In this document: positions 1 to 5,043 of the stretch, in pieces
Layout of the letters: each line of letters begins with the position of its first letter
How positions within the stretch are numbered: position 1 is the first letter of the stretch
Origin: a bacterium
Lineage (GTDB): Bacteria; Verrucomicrobiota; Verrucomicrobiae; Limisphaerales; J093
DNA length: 5,959 nucleotides
Reading direction: 5' to 3'
Assembly (NCBI GenBank): GCA_021839785.1
Contig: JAKCAB010000501.1
Span: 1 to 5,959 of the forward strand
Program-made: the position numbers and the translations under genes
The notes under the pieces: model-generated
What the model was told of the DNA's origin: nothing
Database searches by the model: none
The model's input: the letters and a program-made list of their open reading frames with translations, nothing else

Positions 1-52
1 GAGGGCTTCGATGGAGTCGAACTCCGGTTTCATCACGAGCCGGGGAGGCTAA
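1..52 (+). CDS. Possible C-terminal tail of an upstream gene (partial)
   Basis: Frame 2 reads as 16 codons followed by a TAA at 50-52, with the visible tail RASMESNSGFITSRGG. Thirteen of the 16 sense codons end in G or C, which fits coding in a GC-rich genome, and AT-rich repetitive DNA that looks intergenic begins shortly after the stop. The stretch is too short to recognise a family, and frame 1 is also open here, so the frame choice is only a guess. Confidence 0.2.
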   Translation, partial: RASMESNSGFITSRGG

Positions 53-74
53 TGCCAATCCCCGGCAATGCTAG

Positions 75-102
75 TCTCAAATCTCAAATCTCAATTCCCA
101 AA
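75..102. repeat. Short tandem repeat, four copies of a heptamer
   Basis: Four consecutive 7-base units are visible: TCTCAAA, TCTCAAA, TCTCAAT and TCCCAAA. The first two are identical and the last two each differ at one base. The tract is AT-rich against GC-rich surroundings and lies in the roughly 200-base gap before pabB. I see no convincing promoter or terminator elsewhere in that gap. The repeat could be a slippage-prone spacer or a binding site; its role is unknown. Confidence 0.7.
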
Positions 103-254
103 TCGAAGCCGGATTGGCCTGCTCAAACCTCTTCCGTGCGAGCTCCGCCCGGTCAGACGCGCTCGAGTGGTTCCGGCTGGGACCGCCCCGCACCTGAGCC
201 TGGACGTTCCAAGGATGGCTGGCAGCGGAGAGAAGATCGGCTATCGTTCGGCCG

Positions 255-1700
255 ATGCGCACACGCGCCCGCAAGGTCCAGACCGAGCACACGCCGCAAA
301 CACTCGCCGGCCGGGTGCGACGACACGGCGGGCTCGCCTTGCTGGAGACTTGTCCCGGCGAAGGTGCCGGCGGTCGGTATTCCTTCCTTGCGGTTGCCCC
401 GTTTCTGGCCTTCCGCTCGACTGGGGCACGCTGCGAAATCCAGACCGGCGACGCCGGTCAGTTGCTCTTCGGCAATCCGTGGCGGGTCATGGATGCGTTG
501 CTGGCGCGGTACGATCTGCCGGCGGAAGCGGACGTGCCGTTTCCGACCGGCGCCTGCATCGGCTACTGGGGTTACGAACTGCGGCAATTCGTCGAGCCGA
601 AGCTGCGGCCGCATCCCGTGGCGGACCTGCCGCTGCCGGATTGCTGGCTGGGGTTTTATGACAGCCTGGTGGTGTTCGACCACGAGGCCGGCGGCGCATG
701 GATCGTCGCGACCGGCCTGCAGCCGGACGGCTCCCGTTCGGCCGCCAAGGCCCTGGCGAGCGAGGACTTTTGGCGGCAGCAACTCGAGTCGGAGCCGGTC
801 ACGGACAGGCTGATGCCGCGGGTGCCCACAACTTGTGTGCCGGAATTGAGCCGGGAAGATTATCTGCGCTGCGTGGTGCGAGCCCAGGCCTACATCCGCC
901 AAGGCGACATCTACCAGGCCAACCTCGCTCAGCGTTGGGAAGTGCGGGGTCGCGTGGACGCCTGGGCCTTGTACCGCCGGCTCGCCGCCGCTTCGCCTGC
1001 ACCTTACGCCGCGTGCCTCGAAGATGCGGACTTCGGCGTGGTCTCCGCCTCGCCCGAGCTCTTCCTGCGCGGCGATGGCCTGCATGTTGAGACGCGCCCG
1101 ATCAAAGGCACCCGCCCGCGTGGGACGGACGCCTTCGCGGACGCGGCGCTGGCGGCGGAATTGCGCGCCAGCGCCAAGGAACAGGCCGAACTGACCATGA
1201 TCACCGACCTGCTCCGCAACGACCTGGGCCGGGTCTGCTCATTCGGTTCGGTGCGGGTGCCGGAGCTGGCGCGCCTGGAGGCCTATGCGCAGGTCCAACA
1301 TTTGGTGGCCACCGTCGAAGGCCGTTTGCGCGGTGACGTCACGCACTTGCAGGCGCTGGAGAAATGTTTTCCTGGCGGCAGCGTCACCGGCGCCCCGAAG
1401 TTCCGGGCCATGCAGATCATCGACGAACTGGAGCCGTTCGGGCGCGGGCCGTACACCGGTGCTTTGGGCTACCTCGGGTTCAACCGGCAAAGCCAGTTGA
1501 GCATCATCATCCGCTCGGCGTTTTGCGCGGGGGACGCGGCCTGGTTCTACACGGGATCGGGCATCGTGGCGGATTCCGACCCCGCGGCCGAGTATGCGGA
1601 GACCCTCGCCAAAGCGGGCGGCCTCCTTGAAGTGCTTGACAGCACGGCCAGCTCTCAAGCCTCTTTGGCTTCCGTTGACGCGGGCCGGCTGGCGGCTTAG
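255..1700 (+). CDS. pabB: Aminodeoxychorismate synthase component I (PabB)
   Basis: This enzyme aminates chorismate to 4-amino-4-deoxychorismate in the cytoplasm, using ammonia supplied by a PabA-type glutaminase, as the first step of p-aminobenzoate and folate synthesis. The 481-residue product has an N-terminal TrpE/PabB-like region (about 1-190) and a C-terminal chorismate-binding domain (about 198-465). Seen in the sequence: the entry motif YIRQGDIYQANLAQ (213-226), SASPELFLR (264-272), and PIKGT (282-286). Known of the family: the lysine of PIKGT marks PabB, whereas anthranilate synthase TrpE carries PIAGT. Further motifs are ELTMITDLLRNDLGR (312-326), FPGGSVTGAPK (372-382) and GSGIVADSDP (434-443). 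The length is close to the usual 450-480 residues. ATG 255 is chosen because the frame closes at 195-197 and the only upstream alternative is a CTG. There is no clear Shine-Dalgarno; a GGAG lies about 25 bases upstream. The pabC-like gene follows after 9 bases, so the two are probably co-transcribed. No glutaminase domain is fused. Confidence 0.95.
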   Translation: MRTRARKVQTEHTPQTLAGRVRRHGGLALLETCPGEGAGGRYSFLAVAPFLAFRSTGARCEIQTGDAGQLLFGNPWRVMDALLARYDLPAEADVPFPTGACIGYWGYELRQFVEPKLRPHPVADLPLPDCWLGFYDSLVVFDHEAGGAWIVATGLQPDGSRSAAKALASEDFWRQQLESEPVTDRLMPRVPTTCVPELSREDYLRCVVRAQAYIRQGDIYQANLAQRWEVRGRVDAWALYRRLAAASPAPYAACLEDADFGVVSASPELFLRGDGLHVETRPIKGTRPRGTDAFADAALAAELRASAKEQAELTMITDLLRNDLGRVCSFGSVRVPELARLEAYAQVQHLVATVEGRLRGDVTHLQALEKCFPGGSVTGAPKFRAMQIIDELEPFGRGPYTGALGYLGFNRQSQLSIIIRSAFCAGDAAWFYTGSGIVADSDPAAEYAETLAKAGGLLEVLDSTASSQASLASVDAGRLAA

Positions 1701-1709
1701 CGAAGCATC

Positions 1710-2603
1710 ATGGTTGTCTATCTCAACGGCGAATTCGTTCCGGAAGATCAGGCGCGGGTCTCGGTCTTCGACCGGGCGTTTCTTTACGGCGACAGCGTGT
1801 TCGAAACGATGCGCATCTGCCACCGGCGCGTGTTTCGTTGGCACCAGCACCTCGAGCGCTTCGTGCGAGGTTTGGAACTGTTGCGCCTGCGCTGCCCGGT
1901 TCCGCTGCCCCAACTCCGCGAAGCCGTCCGCAAACTGATTGAGCAAAATCAGGTCGGGGACGCGCTGTTGCGACTGACGCTTTCGCGCGGAGTCGGGCCG
2001 CGCGGCTACTCTCCCGCGGGGGCGGATTCGCCTCTGCTCGTCATGGCCGTGTACCCGTCCCCGCCGATCGACCCGGCCAGGCCCGCCCGCTGGCGCATGA
2101 TCACTTCTGCGATGCGCCTGGCCCCGGCAGACCCGCTGGCTTCGCACAAGACCGGCAGCAAACTGCTCCAAGTGCTGGCCCGCATGGAGGCGGAAGCGGC
2201 GCAGGCGGACGAGGCCTTGCTGGTGAACACCAACGGCGAAGTGGCCGAAGGCGCCGGCGCCAACCTCTTTTGGACGCGGGGCCCGATCGTTTACACCTCG
2301 CCCACCGCGGTGGGGGTGCTCCCCGGGATTACCCGCGCCGTCATCCTCGAAATCTGCGCCAGCCAGAACATTGTCGTGAAGAAGCGGCTCACCAAGGTCG
2401 AGGTGCTCCAGACCTCGGACGCGTTGTTTCTCACCAACAGCGTCGAAGGGATCATCGATGTGGTTTCGTTGGACGGCCATGTCTTCCCCGGCAGCCCGAT
2501 GGTGGAGCGGCTGCGGGATGCATTCCACGAAGTGTTCCGAAAAGAGTGCGGGGCGCCGGCGAATGCCGCCGCGTGCGCGAAGACTCCGGCAGCGACGGCG
2601 TGA
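1710..2603 (+). CDS. pabC: Class IV aminotransferase-fold PLP enzyme, probable aminodeoxychorismate lyase (PabC)
   Basis: The likely role is cleavage of 4-amino-4-deoxychorismate to p-aminobenzoate and pyruvate, the step after PabB. The 297-residue product has fold type IV hallmarks: an N-terminal FDRAFLYGDSVFETMR (20-35); a lysine in SHKTGSKLLQVLAR (K147, the expected PLP-bound lysine); NGEVAEGAGANLFW (175-188) with the conserved glutamate E180; GVLPGITR (202-209), which helps bind the cofactor phosphate; and LTNSVEGI (241-248). The size fits lyases and branched-chain or D-amino-acid aminotransferases of this family, which sequence alone separates poorly. The call to PabC rests mainly on its position 9 bases behind pabB. 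The last 17 or so residues are alanine-rich and look like a non-conserved tail. No strong Shine-Dalgarno precedes the ATG, which may be reached by translational coupling from pabB. Membership of the family is near certain; the substrate is less so. Confidence 0.85.
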   Translation: MVVYLNGEFVPEDQARVSVFDRAFLYGDSVFETMRICHRRVFRWHQHLERFVRGLELLRLRCPVPLPQLREAVRKLIEQNQVGDALLRLTLSRGVGPRGYSPAGADSPLLVMAVYPSPPIDPARPARWRMITSAMRLAPADPLASHKTGSKLLQVLARMEAEAAQADEALLVNTNGEVAEGAGANLFWTRGPIVYTSPTAVGVLPGITRAVILEICASQNIVVKKRLTKVEVLQTSDALFLTNSVEGIIDVVSLDGHVFPGSPMVERLRDAFHEVFRKECGAPANAAACAKTPAATA

Positions 2604-2625
2604 ACTCGGCGCGTGACCCCGGCGA

Positions 2626-2654
2626 TTGCCAATTGCGCGTGTCCGTCCTATTTT
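2626..2654 (+). promoter_or_regulatory. Candidate sigma70-type promoter for the lipoprotein gene
   Basis: TTGCCA at 2626-2631 matches five of six bases of the -35 consensus, and TATTTT at 2649-2654 matches four of six of the -10, with an exact 17-base spacer. It lies in the 76-base gap after the pabC stop, in a locally AT-richer stretch. A start near 2661 would give a leader of about 20 bases before ATG 2680. The site suggests the lipoprotein gene can be transcribed independently of pabBC. The call rests on pattern match only. Confidence 0.4.
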
Positions 2655-2679
2655 CGAGACCACTTGGAACAGTCATTTT

Positions 2680-3537
2680 ATGAAAAACTTGATTCTCCTT
2701 TCGACAGCTATTGGGGCGGCCCTCCTGGCCGTGGGCTGCGGGCCTTCGGGCAAGGAATCCACCCCGCCGGCGTCGGCCGATACCAACGCGGCCGCCAAAC
2801 CGACCGAGACAAAGCCGGCCGGAGCCACGTCGGAAACCACCAGCAATCCCACGCCCGCCGCTGAGGTCAAAGCGGTCGTAACTGGGGCGACTGCCAGCGC
2901 GCCGGAGTCGGTCAAACCGGTGGCCGAGCAAGCCGCCCAAGCCGCTACCAACCCGGCCGCCGTCACTGACAGCGTCAAAGCGGCCGCGGGCCAGGCGGCG
3001 CCAGCCGCCGGCGACGCCGCCAGCCAGTTCCTTTCGCTGGCCCAGAGTCAGCCGGACAAGGTGCTCGCGTCCATCGGTGAGGATTTGGCGCCGAAGCTGA
3101 AGTCGCTGGCCAACTCGCTCGCGGGGCAACCGGCGGCGAAGTCGCAGGTGGATTCCACGCTGAAATCGCTGGTGAGCGGAGACAGCGCCGCCACTATCGA
3201 GGCGGTGACCACCCTGGCCCAGGCCAAGCTCACGCCGGAGCAAACGGACCTGGCCAAGCAGGCGCGCGATCTCGCCGCGGCTTACGTGGTCCAAAAGGAC
3301 TTTGCCTCCCTGGAAGGCGTGCAAGGCGAGGTCGCCACGGTGGTCAGTTCCTTGCGCAAAGGCGAGGTCAGCACCGCGTTGCCCGCGCTGTCCGGCATCG
3401 CCTCCAAGGCAAAGTTGACTCCCGCTCAGAAGAATCTCGTCAGCGCGATTGCGGAGAAGTATGCGCCCGCCGGGCTGAAGCAGACGGGCGACGCCCTCCA
3501 GCAAGGGCTGAAGAGCATCCCCGACCTCGGCAAGTAA
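2680..3537 (+). CDS. Alanine-rich putative lipoprotein with internal duplications
   Basis: I do not recognise a characterised family. The 285-residue product starts with a lipoprotein-type signal: M-K-N, a hydrophobic core (4-18) and a lipobox-like LAVGC ending at Cys20. It is therefore probably exported and lipid-anchored at the inner or outer membrane. Residues 21-115 are low-complexity, rich in Ala, Thr, Pro and Lys, and contain a 21-residue repeat (SVK..A.QAA.AA from 77 and again from 98). Residues 115-285 look alpha-helical and hold a second duplication: about 162-204 resembles about 223-264, each with L-x(2-3)-G near its start and AKLTPxQ in the middle (182-188 and 244-250). ATG 2680 is chosen because it places the signal peptide at the N-terminus; an upstream TTG at 2626 would add 18 residues ahead of it and lies within the candidate promoter. 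There is no catalytic motif. It may be a structural or scaffold-like envelope protein, but that is a guess. Confidence 0.8.
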   Translation: MKNLILLSTAIGAALLAVGCGPSGKESTPPASADTNAAAKPTETKPAGATSETTSNPTPAAEVKAVVTGATASAPESVKPVAEQAAQAATNPAAVTDSVKAAAGQAAPAAGDAASQFLSLAQSQPDKVLASIGEDLAPKLKSLANSLAGQPAAKSQVDSTLKSLVSGDSAATIEAVTTLAQAKLTPEQTDLAKQARDLAAAYVVQKDFASLEGVQGEVATVVSSLRKGEVSTALPALSGIASKAKLTPAQKNLVSAIAEKYAPAGLKQTGDALQQGLKSIPDLGK

Positions 3538-3570
3538 GGGCGCGATCTGGACACCTCAGCGCCACCCCCG

Positions 3571-3828
3571 TTGCGGGCCTTGAAGGCGCGCGCCCAGCTT
3601 TTGGAGCCCCTCCTCAAACTGGGGAAAAGCGGGGTGTCCGCCGGATTCCTGGCGGCGCTCGATCAGGCGCTCAACGGCCACGAACTGGTCAAGATTCGCT
3701 TCGACGAGTTCAAGGAACAAAAGAAGGTGCTGGCGCCGCAGATTGCGGAACGGACGGGAAGCCAGCTTGTGATGCGCGTCGGTCACGTGGCGGTTTTCTA
3801 TCGCGCGCGGCCGGCGGCGGCGGCCTGA
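3571..3828 (+). CDS. yhbY: YhbY/CRS1-type RNA-binding protein
   Basis: This is a small, single-domain KH-like RNA-binding protein. Known family members (E. coli YhbY, about 97 residues) associate with pre-50S ribosomal particles. The 85-residue reading from TTG 3571 shows LKARAQLLEPLLKLGKSG (4-21) with the GxxG-type loop GKSG (18-21), then HELVKIRF (37-44) and RTGSQLVMRVGHVAVFYR (61-78), all typical of the domain. The start is uncertain. There is no ATG or GTG. TTG 3571 lacks a Shine-Dalgarno, while CTG 3547 sits 6 bases after an AAGGG (3536-3540) and would give 93 residues, covering the family's usual N-terminal helix better. The frame is the same as that of the lipoprotein gene, whose TAA is at 3535-3537, with no other stop between. 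It ends 39 bases before the convergent WecA-like gene. Confidence 0.88.
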   Translation: MRALKARAQLLEPLLKLGKSGVSAGFLAALDQALNGHELVKIRFDEFKEQKKVLAPQIAERTGSQLVMRVGHVAVFYRARPAAAA

Positions 3829-3836
3829 GCGCGCGC
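3803..3836 (+). terminator. GC-rich hairpin spanning the yhbY stop, possible convergent terminator
   Basis: Bases 3803-3809 (GCGCGCG) can pair with 3830-3836 (CGCGCGC), and inside this 3810-3813 (GCCG) can pair with 3821-3824 (CGGC), leaving a bulge over the stop codon. It lies just before the 39-base gap between convergent genes, where transcription from both sides should end. No run of T follows on either strand, so a classical Rho-independent terminator is not supported. Alternating GC tracts also form such stems by chance. Confidence 0.2.
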
Positions 3837-3867
3837 AGCATCCCGCGGGGCCGGGCCTGCCGGAGAA

Positions 3868-4842
3868 TCAAAGGAACGCGAGCGCGCCCGTCGCCGCCGC
3901 CAACAGCCAGATCGCCAGCACCGCGGTGGGCTTGCTCAAGCCACGCCGCACCAGACGGTGGGAGAGGTGATTGTTGTCGCCGACATAAACGGGTTGACCC
4001 AGCCGCCAGCGAAGCAGCACCACCCAAACCAGATCGCCGAGCGGCACGGCGAGAATCAGCAGCGGATTCAAAACGGCGAGCTTCGTCGGGTGATCGTCCG
4101 AGTAGAAATGAGGCAGGATGGCCAGCACCGCCAGGAGGTACCCGACCAGATGGCTCCCCGCGTCGCCAAGGAAGGCCGACGCCCGCGGGAAATTGTAGGG
4201 CAAAAAGCCCACCAGCGCCGCCGCCGCCAGCAAGGCGAAGGACGCCACCAGGTATTGGCCCGCAATGGCCGCTTTGAGGCCGAAACAGAAGGCGCCGATC
4301 ACGCCCAACCCGGCGCACAGGCCGTTCATGTTGTCCAGGAAGTTCAGGGCGTTGGTCACGGTGACGATCCACAGCGTCGTGACCAGCAGGCTGAAGGCGA
4401 AGCTCGGGACGAACAAAGTGACGCGCACGCCGCTGACCGCGACGCCCAGGGCGATCAACGCCTGGCCCGTGAACTTCCAACGGGCGCGCAACTCGTGCCG
4501 GTCATCCAACCAGCCCAGCACCACCATGCCTGCCGCTCCTGCGAACACCACCACCAACTGCGGCGCGCGGCGCGCGAAGCCGTGTCCGAACGCGCCCGCC
4601 GCGGGCAGGCTCAGCAAGTCCAGTTTCACGGCCAGCAGACCCAGCAACAGCGGCACCGCCAGCCCTGTGAACACCGCCAGCCCACCGGCGAGCGGGACGG
4701 GTTCGGTGTGGATTTTCCGATGGCCGGGATCGTCCACCAGACCGGTGCGCCGGCACCACGCCCGCCAAAGCGGCAGCGCCCCGGCCGTGGTCGCGAGACC
4801 TCCGAGCAGTACGAGCGCGTAAATGGTGAAAGGGAACGTCAT
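3868..4842 (-). CDS. WecA/TagO-like polyprenyl-phosphate sugar-1-phosphate transferase
   Basis: This integral membrane enzyme transfers a sugar 1-phosphate, commonly GlcNAc-1-P, from a UDP-sugar to undecaprenyl phosphate, starting lipid-linked synthesis of O-antigen, teichoic acid or another surface glycan. The 324-residue product has about ten hydrophobic segments and the MraY/WecA superfamily landmarks: DDPGHRKIHTEPVPLAGG (37-54), GWLDDRHELRARWKFTGQ (110-127) with the magnesium-binding Asp pair 113-114, NALNFLDNMNGL (164-175) with Asp170, FLGDAGSHLVGY (224-235), and the cytoplasmic histidine loop NHLSHRLVRRGLS (291-303). RKIH with P-x-GG and the single-protein architecture favour WecA/TagO/RgpG over MraY; the exact sugar cannot be read from the sequence. 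ATG 4842 is chosen over the upstream ATG at 5016 because the domain begins immediately and the 58 upstream residues look non-coding. No clear Shine-Dalgarno is present. It follows the GT4 gene on the same strand, 201 bases away, so both may act on one polysaccharide. Confidence 0.92.
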   Translation of the reverse strand: MTFPFTIYALVLLGGLATTAGALPLWRAWCRRTGLVDDPGHRKIHTEPVPLAGGLAVFTGLAVPLLLGLLAVKLDLLSLPAAGAFGHGFARRAPQLVVVFAGAAGMVVLGWLDDRHELRARWKFTGQALIALGVAVSGVRVTLFVPSFAFSLLVTTLWIVTVTNALNFLDNMNGLCAGLGVIGAFCFGLKAAIAGQYLVASFALLAAAALVGFLPYNFPRASAFLGDAGSHLVGYLLAVLAILPHFYSDDHPTKLAVLNPLLILAVPLGDLVWVVLLRWRLGQPVYVGDNNHLSHRLVRRGLSKPTAVLAIWLLAAATGALAFL

Positions 4843-5042
4843 GGCCGAAATAGCGTCGAAACCCGGGGACCGATGGCCGAAATGAAATCGGGTGCCGCAC
4901 CCCGAAAGGAGTGACGATCTTCGATTACGGGGGACCGCGCCGGATTCTGCTGCTCCGGCCGCCTGTGACCCGTGAAAACCCATCTGGCGAGATCGGCCTT
5001 CAGCCTCGCCGGGCAACGCGGAAGTTCGGCGCGCGAATTCAT
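4839..5042 (-). CDS. Possible small ORF filling the gap between the two glycan genes
   Basis: A 67-residue reading begins at ATG 5042-5040, one base after the TGA of the glycosyltransferase (TGAAATG), and ends with a TGA that overlaps the WecA-like start as ATGA. This tiling is what translationally coupled operon genes show. Against it, about one third of codons end in A or T, which is more than expected of coding sequence in this GC-rich window, and the residue mix (for example HRRPEQQNPARSPVIEDRHS) has no recognisable motif or fold. It may be a chance reading of a true intergenic region. Confidence 0.18.
   Translation of the reverse strand: MNSRAELPRCPARLKADLARWVFTGHRRPEQQNPARSPVIEDRHSFRGAAPDFISAIGPRVSTLFRP
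4841..4883 (-). repeat. 11-bp direct repeat at the WecA-like start codon
   Basis: ATTTCGGCCAT (minus strand) occurs at 4851-4841, where its last two bases are the first two of the start codon, and again exactly at 4883-4873, 32 bases upstream. Flanking bases differ, so the match is limited to 11. It could be a regulator or translational control site, a remnant of a small duplication, or chance. Confidence 0.5.
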
Positions 5043-5043
5043 T

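Noticed and set aside
10..30. GGAGTCGAACTCC palindrome resembling a tRNA T-arm
   Set aside because: No acceptor, D or anticodon arms can be placed around it, and the loop and stem do not fit T-arm geometry on either strand.
52..813. 253-residue plus-strand ORF overlapping the start of pabB
   Set aside because: It crosses the heptamer repeat and then overlaps pabB in another frame, with an Arg/Pro/Ser-rich translation and no domain.
153..1085. 310-residue ORF on the minus strand opposite pabB
   Set aside because: It is fully antisense to a gene with clear PabB motifs, and its Arg/Gly/His-rich translation has no recognisable domain. It is an open frame produced by GC-rich codon use.
1239..2663. 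474-residue ORF on the minus strand across pabB and pabC
   Set aside because: It runs across the boundary of two real genes on the opposite strand and has a low-complexity Arg/His/Gln-rich composition with no motif. Shadow frame.
2452..3504. 350-residue minus-strand ORF opposite the lipoprotein gene
   Set aside because: Its glycine/arginine-rich sequence mirrors the alanine-rich codons of the lipoprotein, which has a proper signal peptide and its own start.
4889..4904. Small hairpin GGGTG-CCG-CACCC between the two glycan genes
   Set aside because: The stem is only 5 bp with a three-base loop and no proper T run; it is too weak to call a terminator or attenuator.
3958..4914. 318-residue plus-strand ORF opposite the WecA-like gene
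   Set aside because: It is a Gln/Arg/His-rich translation antisense to a multi-pass membrane protein with intact catalytic motifs. Shadow frame.
4843..5016. N-terminal extension of the WecA-like protein to an ATG at 5016
   Set aside because: The extra 58 residues are not membrane-like or family-like, and the domain begins right at ATG 4842.
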